NCBI RefSeq assembly: GCF_001813675.1
Contig: NZ_KV813678.1
Coordinates: forward strand, 143,340-199,909
Source: Streptococcus sp. HMSC078D09
Lineage (GTDB): Bacteria; Bacillota; Bacilli; Lactobacillales; Streptococcaceae
Direction: 5' to 3'
Length of the DNA stretch: 56,570 bases
In this document: one piece after another, positions 45,580 through 55,100 of the stretch
Layout: each line of letters opens with the position of its first letter
Position numbering within the stretch: position 1 is the first letter of the stretch
Made by a program: the position numbers and the translations under genes
Notes under the pieces: model-generated
Told to the model about the DNA's origin: nothing
Seen by the model: only the letters and a program-made list of their open reading frames with translations
Databases searched by the model: none

Positions 45580-48486
45580 TTATTCGTGGCGTTTTTTAGC
45601 AACGAGCATGCTTCCAGCACCTGCAAGGGCAAGTCCTGTCATGAGAAGTCCAGCACTTACTGTCTCACCAGTAGAAGGAAGACTTTGTTTTTTACCTTCT
45701 TTTGATTGTTTACCAGAAGGCTGATTTCCTTTCGGTTTATCAGTTGAAGGCGTTGGAGGTGTTGAAGGAGTAGTTGGCGGAGTTGGAGGTGTCTTCTTGT
45801 TAACGACATTTCCTTTATCCACTACACTGTTTGAACCAACCAAATCACTAGCTGCGATCTTGATGACTTCATCTGATAATTGGTAACCGTCTGGAGCTGT
45901 AAGCTCTCTTACTACATAATCTTTTGCTTCTAATCCTGTAAAGGTTACAAGACCGTTTGCATCAGAGGTAGCAGTTGCTTGACCTGCACCATAAGGGTTC
46001 GCTACAGGAGTCGTACCATCGGCTTCAAAGAGACCGAATACGGCACCAACAAGAGCTTTCCCTTCTTGGTTCACTTTGTGCAATTGGATGCTGTAGAGTT
46101 TCAATTCAGGTTTGTCAACAGTCGGAGGAGTTGGTGGAATTGAAGTGAATGGTTTGTTGACCACTGTTCCTTTGTCTACGACGAGGTTAGTCGCAGCTTT
46201 CAACTCGCTAGCAGAAACTTTAATCACATCTGCTGATAGTTGATAACCTTCTGGAGCAGTAAGTTCTTTCACCACATAATCTTTTGCTTCAAATCCTGTA
46301 AAGGTTACAAGACCATTTGCATCAGAAGTTGCAGTCGCTTGACCTTCACCGTAAGGGTTAGCGACTGGAGTAGTCCCATCTGCCTCAAAAAGCCCGAATA
46401 CAGCACCTGCAAGAGCATTTCCGTCTGCGTTAGCTTTGTGCAATTGAATGTTGTACAGTTTCAATTCTGGTTTGTCAACAGTCGGAGGAGTTGGTGGAAT
46501 GGAAGTTGTTACCAATTTGTTAGTGAATGATTTCTTATCACCATATGCCACAGAAGCTTTGAGTGTATTGCTTGCATCATCTTTTGTGACAGTTACAGTA
46601 GCATCAATACTTCCTTCATCGTAGGTCATTCCTTTTGCTTTGCTTTCAGGAACAACTTCTTTAATCGTGTAGTGGAAGGTTTTTCCTGCGTCCTCTGATG
46701 AATATGAAATGTCATCAAAGGTTACCGTACCATCTGCAGCATTTTGTTTTGTTTGAAGAACTTTTCCGGTTTCATCCAACAATTGGAAATTGAATTCGCC
46801 ATTCTTCAATTCAGCACCTTCTAAAATCTTGCTAGCTGAAATTTTAGCTTTTGCTGGTTGAGGAGCCGTATAAGTGTTGTTAAATGTTTTATTCTCTGGA
46901 TAGACAAGATCAGCTTTTAGAGCTTGTCCGTCTTGTGTAACCTTCACGGGCACTTGTTTTTCAGTTGTATCATAGGTGATACCTGGTGTATTTCCAACAA
47001 CTTCTTTTACAGTGTAAGTGTGTTCTCCTGCTTCCTTATAAGAAATCGGATCAAATGTGACCTTGCCGTTTTTATTGGTAACAGTTTGAAGCTTAGTTGC
47101 ACCCTCGTACAATTCAAAGCTAAACTCACCGTCTTTTAGATCACGACCAGTAAGAGCTTTATCCAGTTCGATGGTAGCTTTTGTTTCTTTTGGCTTCGCT
47201 TTTGGATTGACGATCGTCTTCGTAACCTTATGGTCCTTACCAAAATCTTCAGCATTTACGAAGGTGTCAGCCTCCTTGATCGTATAACCCGCAGGGGCCT
47301 CGGTTTCTGTTAAGATGTATTTATCTTTTAAGAGCGCATTAACCGTAATATCTCCGTTCTCATCTGTAACGTATTCCCCAATCACTTGGTTGTTGGCTTG
47401 ACGAACGATTTTAAACTTAGCCCCAGCAAGTGGTTGGTTTTCATCGTCTACTTTGTGGACATGAATGGTAAAGACGTAACCAACGCCAAAACCATAGGGA
47501 ATTTGAACTGCTGCAACATTTGTCACATCTTTTTGATCAAATTGTTTTCCTTTCAGGGTAGCATCATTTTTAAGAAGTTCCCCGTCCACAGGGTCGTAAT
47601 TTAAACGAACATCATAAGCGATTCGGTATTGATCGTTTTCGCTAATGTCTCCCAGTTTAATGACAAATGATTGTCCATCTTCACTAATGGTAGCAGGGTG
47701 TTGATTCGTCACATCAACGCGATCTGAAAAGACCCATTCTCCTGTTTCAAAAGAGAATTTCCCTTTTAGGACTTTAATACTATCTGGTACGTAGGAAGCA
47801 TTTGTAAACTTCAAATGGTCTTCAATAGTAACTTCTTTAATATTCTGTTTTTTTCTGTTAACTGAAATAGTATAGGAAACTGTTTTATGGTCGTTTGTAT
47901 TGACCCAGCTAGTTTTTGTTAAAGCTCTTGGATTCCCATCACCAATTCCTTTAAAGGAAACTTTCCCACCTATCTTGGTTTCCCCGTTGACGGTCATTTC
48001 AACAGGAATCTCACCTTTTTGGGGATGTTTTTTAAAGTCAATACGTGCATAAAAGAAAAATGATCCTTTGATATCTGAATGTGTTTGAACATAATCGGTG
48101 TATGTCAGTGATAATCTCTTATTGTCTTTATCGACCTTGGCATTGGCAATGACCTCATTCGTATTAACATCACGAATTTTAAAATTGTCAGAGGTGATCA
48201 TCAATGCGTCTGGAACAGTGATATCAGTTGTGTCGCCTGCTTTGACATCCTTACCTGCTAAGTCGAAATCAGCATTGATACGGAACGTTGCCCATTGTTC
48301 TAAATCCCAAGTAAGGTTACCACCTTCATTGTTGGTTACTTTCATATTTTTGATTGTATCGACCAATTTTCCGCTTACTGTCACTCCAGGAGTTTCTGCT
48401 GAAGTGCGATGCAGACCTAAAGCGAAAAGCATGGTCACTATACAAAGGACAAATGAGAAAATTTTAATATACCTTTTCTTTTTCAT
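45580..48486 (-). CDS. LPSTG pilin/adhesin with Cna-B-type and FctA-like domains
   Basis: A 968-residue surface protein. After the signal peptide (ending TSA) comes an adhesin-like beta region (about 30-360), then a Cna-B/SpaA domain (VHKVDDENQPLAGAKFKIV), two FctA/Spy0128-like linker domains (RDLKDGEFSFELYEG and ELKNGEFNFQLLDET), two nearly identical SpaA repeats whose DNA units are exactly 360 bases apart, a Pro/Thr stalk and LPSTG (DNA 45667-45681) with a tail ending KKRHE. Lys and Asn/Glu patterns suggest isopeptide bonds. The ATG at 48486 follows AAGGGAAG; the longer frame to 48612 lacks support. A promoter lies about 175 bases upstream. No sortase C is nearby, so it may be a wall-anchored adhesin that is not polymerised into a pilus. 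Confidence 0.88.
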   Translation of the reverse strand: MKKKRYIKIFSFVLCIVTMLFALGLHRTSAETPGVTVSGKLVDTIKNMKVTNNEGGNLTWDLEQWATFRINADFDLAGKDVKAGDTTDITVPDALMITSDNFKIRDVNTNEVIANAKVDKDNKRLSLTYTDYVQTHSDIKGSFFFYARIDFKKHPQKGEIPVEMTVNGETKIGGKVSFKGIGDGNPRALTKTSWVNTNDHKTVSYTISVNRKKQNIKEVTIEDHLKFTNASYVPDSIKVLKGKFSFETGEWVFSDRVDVTNQHPATISEDGQSFVIKLGDISENDQYRIAYDVRLNYDPVDGELLKNDATLKGKQFDQKDVTNVAAVQIPYGFGVGYVFTIHVHKVDDENQPLAGAKFKIVRQANNQVIGEYVTDENGDITVNALLKDKYILTETEAPAGYTIKEADTFVNAEDFGKDHKVTKTIVNPKAKPKETKATIELDKALTGRDLKDGEFSFELYEGATKLQTVTNKNGKVTFDPISYKEAGEHTYTVKEVVGNTPGITYDTTEKQVPVKVTQDGQALKADLVYPENKTFNNTYTAPQPAKAKISASKILEGAELKNGEFNFQLLDETGKVLQTKQNAADGTVTFDDISYSSEDAGKTFHYTIKEVVPESKAKGMTYDEGSIDATVTVTKDDASNTLKASVAYGDKKSFTNKLVTTSIPPTPPTVDKPELKLYNIQLHKANADGNALAGAVFGLFEADGTTPVANPYGEGQATATSDANGLVTFTGFEAKDYVVKELTAPEGYQLSADVIKVSASELKAATNLVVDKGTVVNKPFTSIPPTPPTVDKPELKLYSIQLHKVNQEGKALVGAVFGLFEADGTTPVANPYGAGQATATSDANGLVTFTGLEAKDYVVRELTAPDGYQLSDEVIKIAASDLVGSNSVVDKGNVVNKKTPPTPPTTPSTPPTPSTDKPKGNQPSGKQSKEGKKQSLPSTGETVSAGLLMTGLALAGAGSMLVAKKRHE
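46090..46510 (-). repeat. Tandem SpaA-repeat units in the LPSTG adhesin
   Basis: The segment coding PPTPPTVDKPELKLY and the following ~105 residues occurs twice (units from about 46506 and about 46146 down the minus strand), offset by exactly 360 bases with few differences. Such repeats can change number by recombination. Confidence 0.8.
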
Positions 48487-48666
48487 TTTATCTTCCCTTT
48501 TCATAAAAAAATAGTGCCTAATCATCAATGTCTGATTACTCTTAAAGATCGGGATTTTTCGAATCCTATCTGTTGGTAATAAGAATTGAATGCTGAGACA
48601 CGACCTCCACAAAATAATTTTACAGGGTAAAATTTTTTAATTTCAAAATTATTCCCTACACAGGGA

Positions 48667-48695
48667 ATTATAGCAAAAATAATGCTTATCTTCAA
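48667..48695 (-). promoter_or_regulatory. Promoter of the LPSTG adhesin
   Basis: On the minus strand TTGAAG (48695-48690) and TATAAT (48672-48667) are 17 bases apart. A TCCCT/AGGGA hairpin begins just after the -10 box, so it would lie at the 5' end of a leader of about 170 bases. No gene is seen between this adhesin and dut (48487-48903). Confidence 0.7.
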
Positions 48696-48857
48696 GCTTA
48701 AAATAGCATTATTTAGCACAAGTTATATGTCAAATCTGTCATAATAGCATATCATTTTCAGAAAAAACATGAAAACAACATGTAACTTCCAAATTGAAGA
48801 GAATTTTTAAAAAAATACGAATAGTAGTATAGGGGAGACGCTAGGGCGAAGTGATGG

Positions 48858-48863
48858 TATAAT
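48858..48863 (+). promoter_or_regulatory. dut -10 box
   Basis: TATAAT about 40 bases before the dut start; no strong -35 box is seen. Confidence 0.5.
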
Positions 48864-48903
48864 AGAAAAAATAGAAACAATTTAGAATAAAAGAGGAATT
48901 ATG

Positions 48904-49350
48904 ATGACAAAAATTCGTGGATTTGAACTTGTATCAAGCTATACCAATCAGGATTTGCTGCCAAAACGGGAGACAGCGCATGCGGCCGGCTATGACTTAA
49001 AAGTGGCCGAGCGCACGGTCATTGCTCCTGGGGAAATCGTCCTCGTGCCAACTGGGGTCAAGGCTTATATGCAAGCGGGTGAGGTGCTTTATCTTTACGA
49101 TCGCTCGTCCAACCCTCGCAAAAAAGGCCTGGTCTTGATCAACTCTGTTGGGGTTATTGATGGAGACTACTATGGCAATCCAGGAAATGAAGGCCATATC
49201 TTTGCTCAGATGAAAAACATTACTGATCAGGAAGTTGTCCTTGAAGTTGGCGAACGCGTGGTTCAGGCTGTCTTTGCTCCTTTCTTGATTGCAGATGGAG
49301 ATGAAGCAGACGGTGTTCGTACTGGTGGATTTGGGTCAACAGGGCACTAA
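48904..49350 (+). CDS. dut: Deoxyuridine triphosphatase
   Basis: A 148-residue dUTPase that hydrolyses dUTP to dUMP and keeps uracil out of DNA. Motifs in order: AGYDLKV, DRSSNPRKKGL, GVIDGDYYGNPGNEGHI, and the C-terminal GGFGSTGH arm. The second of two adjacent ATGs (48904) is better spaced from AGAGGA; 48901 is also possible. The phosphatase gene follows after one base and radA after that, as in pneumococcus. Confidence 0.94.
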   Translation: MTKIRGFELVSSYTNQDLLPKRETAHAAGYDLKVAERTVIAPGEIVLVPTGVKAYMQAGEVLYLYDRSSNPRKKGLVLINSVGVIDGDYYGNPGNEGHIFAQMKNITDQEVVLEVGERVVQAVFAPFLIADGDEADGVRTGGFGSTGH

Positions 49351-49351
49351 G

Positions 49352-49891
49352 ATGAAGATTATCTTTGTCCGTCATGGGGAGCCAGATTATCGTATGCTTG
49401 ATAAACTTGAAAATCCGCAACTCTATAGTGGTTTTGGTCGTGATTTAGCACCATTGACAGGAAAAGGTCGCAGTCTGGCAAAAGAAGTTGCTAAAACTGC
49501 ATGTTTTGGAAAGGCAGAGATTATTATTTCATCGTCTGTGACGAGGGCTTTAGAAACAGCACATTATATAGCAGTTGAAACAGGATTGGACTTATTTGTG
49601 GAGCCATTTTTTCATGAGTGGCGTCCAGACTTAGATGGCACTAACTCTGATTTAACTAGTGTATTGGTAGCTCATGAATATTATCTAAAACATCAAGGAG
49701 GTTTATCTGAAGATTCTCCTTATCGCTATGAAACTGATATAGAGATGCGTCATCGTTTTTTAAGAGCTTTGGGAAAATATAAAAATTATAAAACTATTAT
49801 CATTGTAACTCACGGAATGCTCATGCGCCAGTTTGTGCCAAATGAGAAGATTGATTTTTGCCAAGTGATTGAGTGTGAGATAGAGATTTAG
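49352..49891 (+). CDS. Histidine phosphatase family protein
   Basis: A 179-residue phosphoglycerate-mutase-like protein. FVRHGE at the N-terminus has the phosphorylated His8, and TRALETA and VTHGML complete the active site. The dut stop is one base upstream, and no good ribosome site is seen, so translation may be coupled. The second half has lower GC and different codon use than dut and radA around it. The substrate is unknown; a pneumococcal gene of unknown role occupies the same place. Confidence 0.8.
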   Translation: MKIIFVRHGEPDYRMLDKLENPQLYSGFGRDLAPLTGKGRSLAKEVAKTACFGKAEIIISSSVTRALETAHYIAVETGLDLFVEPFFHEWRPDLDGTNSDLTSVLVAHEYYLKHQGGLSEDSPYRYETDIEMRHRFLRALGKYKNYKTIIIVTHGMLMRQFVPNEKIDFCQVIECEIEI

Positions 49892-49904
49892 AAAGAGGTT
49901 TATC

Positions 49905-51266
49905 ATCGCAAAGAAAAAAACGACATTTGTCTGTCAAAATTGTGCCTATAATTCACCCAAATACCTAGGGCGCTGTCCTAACTGTGGTTCTTGGTCTTCC
50001 TTTGTCGAGGAGGTCGAGGTCGCAGCGGTCAAGAATGCACGGGTATCCTTGACGGGTGAAAAGACCAAACCCATGAAACTGGCGGACGTGAGCTCCATCA
50101 ATGTCCATCGGACCAAGACCGAGATGGAAGAATTCAACCGCGTCCTTGGTGGCGGTGTGGTACCAGGGAGTCTCGTCCTTATCGGGGGAGATCCTGGGAT
50201 TGGGAAATCAACTCTGCTCTTACAAGTCTCAACCCAGCTGTCTCAAGTGGGGACAGTTCTCTATGTCAGTGGGGAGGAGTCTGCTCAACAGATTAAACTC
50301 CGAGCAGAGCGTTTAGGTGATATTGATAGTGAGTTTTATCTATACGCCGAGACCAATATGCAGAGCGTGCGGGCAGAAGTGGAGCGCATCCAGCCTAACT
50401 TCCTCATCATCGACTCGATTCAGACCATTATGTCTCCTGAGATTTCAGGGGTGCAGGGGTCTGTTTCTCAGGTGCGTGAGGTGACAGCTGAGCTCATGCA
50501 GCTGGCCAAGACCAATAACATCGCTATCTTTATCGTAGGCCATGTGACCAAGGAAGGAACCTTGGCAGGTCCTCGGATGCTGGAGCACATGATGGACACG
50601 GTGCTCTACTTTGAGGGTGAGCGCCACCATACCTTCCGGATCCTGAGAGCGGTCAAAAACCGTTTTGGTTCCACTAATGAAATCGGGATTTTCGAGATGC
50701 AGTCAGGCGGGCTGGTTGAGGTCCTTAATCCGAGCCAGGTCTTTCTAGAAGAACGTTTGGATGGGGCGACTGGATCGTCCATCGTTGTGACAATGGAAGG
50801 GACTCGTCCGATTCTAGCCGAGGTGCAGGCCTTGGTGACTCCGACCATGTTTGGTAATGCCAAGCGGACGACGACTGGGCTTGATTTCAATCGAGCCAGT
50901 CTCATCATGGCGGTGCTAGAAAAACGCGCAGGCCTCTTGCTTCAAAATCAGGATGCCTACCTCAAGTCTGCTGGTGGTGTCAAGTTGGATGAGCCAGCTA
51001 TCGACCTAGCCGTAGCTGTAGCCATTGCTTCCAGCTACAAGGACAAGCCAACTAACCCGCAAGAGTGTTTTGTTGGAGAGTTGGGCTTGACAGGAGAAGT
51101 TCGCCGGGTCAACCGAATCGAACAACGGATCAATGAAGCTGCTAAGCTCGGTTTTACCAAGATTTATGTTCCGAAAAATTCTCTGACGGGGATCATGACG
51201 CCGTCGGGGATCCAGGTGATCGGAGTGAGTACATTGTCTGAAGTCTTGAAGAAAGTATTTCAATAG
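49905..51266 (+). CDS. radA: DNA repair protein RadA (ATC start)
   Basis: A 453-residue RadA, a RecA-like helicase acting in recombination and natural transformation. The frame encodes the full zinc finger (Cys10, 13, 24, 27 in CQNC and CPNC), Walker [11 protein letters not shown], the RadA motif [11 protein letters not shown] and a Lon-like C-terminal domain. Between the AGAGG ribosome site (49894-49898) and the zinc finger there is no ATG, GTG or TTG. The codon at the right distance is ATC (49905), preceded by another ATC. The first standard start, TTG at 50049, would delete the finger and has no ribosome site. Inefficient ATC initiation may keep RadA low. It follows the phosphatase gene by 13 bases. 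Confidence 0.9.
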   Translation: MAKKKTTFVCQNCAYNSPKYLGRCPNCGSWSSFVEEVEVAAVKNARVSLTGEKTKPMKLADVSSINVHRTKTEMEEFNRVLGGGVVPGSLVLIGGDPGIGKSTLLLQVSTQLSQVGTVLYVSGEESAQQIKLRAERLGDIDSEFYLYAETNMQSVRAEVERIQPNFLIIDSIQTIMSPEISGVQGSVSQVREVTAELMQLAKTNNIAIFIVGHVTKEGTLAGPRMLEHMMDTVLYFEGERHHTFRILRAVKNRFGSTNEIGIFEMQSGGLVEVLNPSQVFLEERLDGATGSSIVVTMEGTRPILAEVQALVTPTMFGNAKRTTTGLDFNRASLIMAVLEKRAGLLLQNQDAYLKSAGGVKLDEPAIDLAVAVAIASSYKDKPTNPQECFVGELGLTGEVRRVNRIEQRINEAAKLGFTKIYVPKNSLTGIMTPSGIQVIGVSTLSEVLKKVFQ

Positions 51267-51269
51267 TAG

Positions 51270-51303
51270 AAAAGTCTTAAACGGGAAGTTTAAGACTTTT
51301 TTT
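51270..51303 (+). terminator. radA terminator
   Basis: Stem AAAAGTCTTAAAC/GTTTAAGACTTTT followed by T residues. Confidence 0.9.
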
Positions 51304-51400
51304 CAGATGTGACAGATGACAGGAGGTATCCCCTGACAGAAAGGATCGGATATGGTAAAATAATAGATGATTTGAATTTCAAAGGAATAAAGGAGAGACC

Positions 51401-51895
51401 ATGTCTTATTTTGATAATTTTTTAACAGCCAACCAAGCTTATGTGACGCTACATGGAGACCTCCGTCTTCCGATTAAGCCCAAAACAAAAGTCGCCATTG
51501 TGACCTGTATGGATTCCCGCCTTCACGTGGCACCGGCACTAGGTCTGGCTCTTGGAGATGCCCATATTTTGCGGAATGCTGGAGGGCGCGTGACAGAGGA
51601 CATGATTCGGTCTTTGGTCATCTCCCAGCAGCAGATGGGTACCCGTGAAATTGTGGTCTTGCACCATACAGACTGTGGTGCTCAGACCTTTGAAAACGAG
51701 AGCTTCCGTCAGTATCTCAAGAAAGAACTGGGAGTGGATGTGGGAGATCGAGATTTCCTTCCCTTTCAAGACATTGAAGAGAGTGTCCGCGAGGATATGG
51801 ATCTTTTAAAGGCTTCTCCTTTGATTCCAGAGGATGTCGTTATTTCGGGAGCTGTGTATGATGTCGATACTGGTTTGATCTCAGAGGTGAAATAG
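51401..51895 (+). CDS. Beta-class carbonic anhydrase
   Basis: A 164-residue enzyme interconverting CO2 and bicarbonate. Zinc ligands are the Cys of TCMDSRLHV and the His and Cys of HHTDCGAQTF; the Asp-Arg pair of CMDSR is present. It is the short type found in pneumococcus, where it is needed in ambient CO2. AAAGGAGAG precedes the ATG. It follows radA as in related species and ends with a terminator at 51895. Confidence 0.93.
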   Translation: MSYFDNFLTANQAYVTLHGDLRLPIKPKTKVAIVTCMDSRLHVAPALGLALGDAHILRNAGGRVTEDMIRSLVISQQQMGTREIVVLHHTDCGAQTFENESFRQYLKKELGVDVGDRDFLPFQDIEESVREDMDLLKASPLIPEDVVISGAVYDVDTGLISEVK

Positions 51896-51926
51896 AAGAG
51901 GTATCAAATTGATACTTCTTTTTTTG
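51895..51926 (+). terminator. Carbonic anhydrase terminator
   Basis: Arms GAAG..GTATC and GATACTTC pair around AAATT and are followed by a T run. Confidence 0.8.
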
Positions 51927-52040
51927 GTATGTTAAAAAATCGTCTATTATAGGAAAAAAATAAAAAAAAGTGCTAAATTTCCTACTGTTTTGTAATATGC
52001 TAAAAGAAAATAACGAATTATATTTTTTTAGTACAACAAA

Positions 52041-52069
52041 TTGACACTATATGTTTCTTTTGATAAAAT
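52041..52069 (+). promoter_or_regulatory. Promoter of the large adhesin
   Basis: TTGACA (52041-52046) and TAAAAT (52064-52069) are 17 bases apart, 47 bases before the start codon. Confidence 0.65.
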
Positions 52070-52115
52070 TCAAAATGGGTCGTAAGATCAAAAAAAAACA
52101 AGGAGATCCAACAGG

Positions 52116-55100
52116 ATGAAGGATATTTTCAATAGACGCCAGCGCTTTTCATTGCGAAAATATAGCGTTGGGGTTTGTTCAGTTCTTTTAGGAACGGCAC
52201 TCTTTGCTGCAGGAGCTCAATCTGCATCAGCGGATGAAGCAACAGCAGCCTCTGAATCTGCGGGGACAGCAGCTTCAGAAGCAGCACAACCTGCTAAAAC
52301 AGAGTCAAGTCAAACAGGAGCACCAGCTGCTTCTAAGGCATACGGGGAAGGGGCATCAGTTCCAAAAATTGACCTTTCTGGAACAACTGCTGCAACTTCA
52401 GAAGCACCAGCGCCAGCGACTGAAAAATCTGAAGGAACTGAGAAACCAGTTGCTACAGAAAACAAGGAAGCAAAAGCTGAGCCTAAAAAAGAAGAAAAAG
52501 CTGAAACTAAAAAATCTGAAGAAGCTCCAAAAACGACAGCGTCATCAGAAACAAGCAAACCTGTAGAGAAGAAAAAAGAGTCAAGCTCTAAACCAGCTTC
52601 TACACCAGCTGCTACTACAGAAAAATCTACTGCAACTCATGCTGCAACAAGTGAAAACTCAGAAGCACCAGCAGCAAGTGAAGCACCAGCAGTAACAACT
52701 ACTTTTTCAGCTACTGTAAATCCAGCAGCTCCAATCACTGGTACGGAAGCAGCTGCACAAGATAGAGCGGCAAGTACAGATGCTGCTGCGGCTGTGGCAA
52801 CTGCTAATGAAGAACGTACAAATGCAGGAGCTTTAGCAGTAAGTAGCCGTCGTCGTAGCCGTCGTGCTGTTACTGATGAAGCTGTAACTGGAGACCACAA
52901 CTCTAACCCAGTAGCGGTAACTACTTACTTAAAAGATGGGGAAAAAGTAACTCCGGAAATCAAAGATGCTAACGGTGCAACTGTAAGATCTCAAACAGTA
53001 CCATCTGGTTACTCTGCTAAAGAAGGAGATTGGTACACTTACAGTATCGTAGATCTTACTAAGTTTAATGAACGTTATGGTAGAAATTATTATACACGTG
53101 CGTACAAGAGATTTGATGAATCTACAGAAACTATAGTAGAATTAATTGATAAAACTACTGGTAATGTACTAGAAACTAGAACTGTTAATGCATCTAGTGG
53201 TGTTCAAAAATTCACTACTACTACAGCAGCGTCTAATGGAGAATTAACTTGGCAAGTTGAATACGATAAAGGAGAAGGTGCTGGACCTGGGAAAACTAAC
53301 CAACCATTTATTCAATTGCAGTATGAAGTTGGTGCTCATATCCAAGCTTTTGTAGCTTCTGGACATAACCTTACTCCAGATGAGCAAAAATTATACGATG
53401 CTGTTTATGCTGCTCGTAGATCAACAGATATTATTAACGTTGTAGAACCAGCTTACAATGGGCGTTCAATTACTGAAACTAACGCTAAAATTCCAGTGTC
53501 AGTTGACAAAACAACTTACTATAGAGTAGTTGATAAAAATAACCCAACATTTAACGCTAATAAAACAGATAAAACTGTTCAAGACTACGTACCAAATGGT
53601 AATGAAGTAGACTTAGCTAGATACACTCTTAAAGCTATGGAAGGTCAAAGCTTTACAGCATCTGGAGAGCGTCAATTCGATGGATATAAACTTTATCAAA
53701 CAGCTGATGCGAACGATAAATCAGGTTTTGTAAGCCGTCCTTATACAGTTGGTACTAAATTCATGGATGCGGACCGTTATGGTATTAAACGTATTAAAGA
53801 AATAGTAGGTGAAGATGGAACTGTAGTAGTTCGAGTTTACTTACTAGATCCAAAACAACAAAGCAAACGTTCTGATGGTACATTAAGCACAGATGGATAT
53901 ATGTTACTAGCAGAAACTAAACCTATTAAACCAGGTGATTACAATAAAGAAGATTTAGTAGTTAAGAAATCACCTCTTAACACAATTGCTTTCACTGGTA
54001 CTGACGGTGTTAATCATCCTAATGGAGTAGAAGTTGATTTTGGTTTCCAAACTGCAGCAGGATATACACCTAAGAAAACAGTATTTGTACCATTCTTAGG
54101 GGATGGTATTGGTCACTCTTCACCAAATTCACAGTTAGAACGTGGTGTAGGAGGTATTGGTGTAAATGTTGACTTATTAAACTCACTAACACCATATAAA
54201 CAACCAATTTACTACTATGTAAAACAAGAGCCAGTTGAAGTAACTCCAGAAGTTGAAAAACAACTTGAAGGACGTGTATTAGCAAATGGTGAGTTTACAT
54301 TCAAACTAAAAGAAGTACAACCAAACAAATCAATCTCAGCTCATGAAGAAACTGTAACTAACAAAGCAGACGGAAAAGCTACATTCAGCAAATTAACATT
54401 TAACAAAGCGGGAACTTACACTTACACAATCACTGAGACTCCAGGTTCAGATGCAAACGTTGAATACGATGCAATGACAGTAACTATGACTGTTAATGTA
54501 ACTGAGAACGCTCAAGGTGATTTACAAGCTACAGTTAAATACAGTGCTGAAGGTGGATTCAAATCAAGTGCTGATGATAAAATCTTCAACAACTACGTTG
54601 TAGCACCTGTTAAAACTAAATTCGACTTCACTAAGAAATTAGCTGGGCGTGAACTTAAAGACGGAGAATTCAAATTCGTTCTTAAAGATGCAAACGGACA
54701 AGAAGTTGAAACAGTAACTAACAAAGCTGATGGAACTGTAACATTCACTGAAATCTCATTCGACAACTCTAAAGTTGGTACTCACACTTATACTGTAGAA
54801 GAAGTTGTTCCTGCAGCTAAAGAAGCTGGTATGACGTATGATACTATGAAAGCTACTATTACTGTAGAAGTTGCTAAAAATGGTCATGCATTAACAACTG
54901 TAACTAACGTAGTTTCTACAGGTGGGGTAGATGCGAATGGTAACGCAACTGATGGAACAGCGGATAAAGAGTTCAACAACAAGATCACTCCTCCAGAAAC
55001 TCCTGAGTTCCAACCAGAAAAATTCGTTCTGAACAAAGAAAAATTTGACATCACTGGTACAAAACTCGTTGACGACGATGATGAGTTGACAGATGAGTAT

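Noticed and set aside
46090..46510. CRISPR-like or intergenic repeat
   Set aside because: The repeats are in frame within a surface protein gene and code for duplicated SpaA domains; there are no spacers.
52204..52566. Gln/Leu/Lys-rich + strand frame in the large adhesin
   Set aside because: It is an out-of-frame shadow of the Ala/Glu/Lys-rich N-terminal region of the adhesin.
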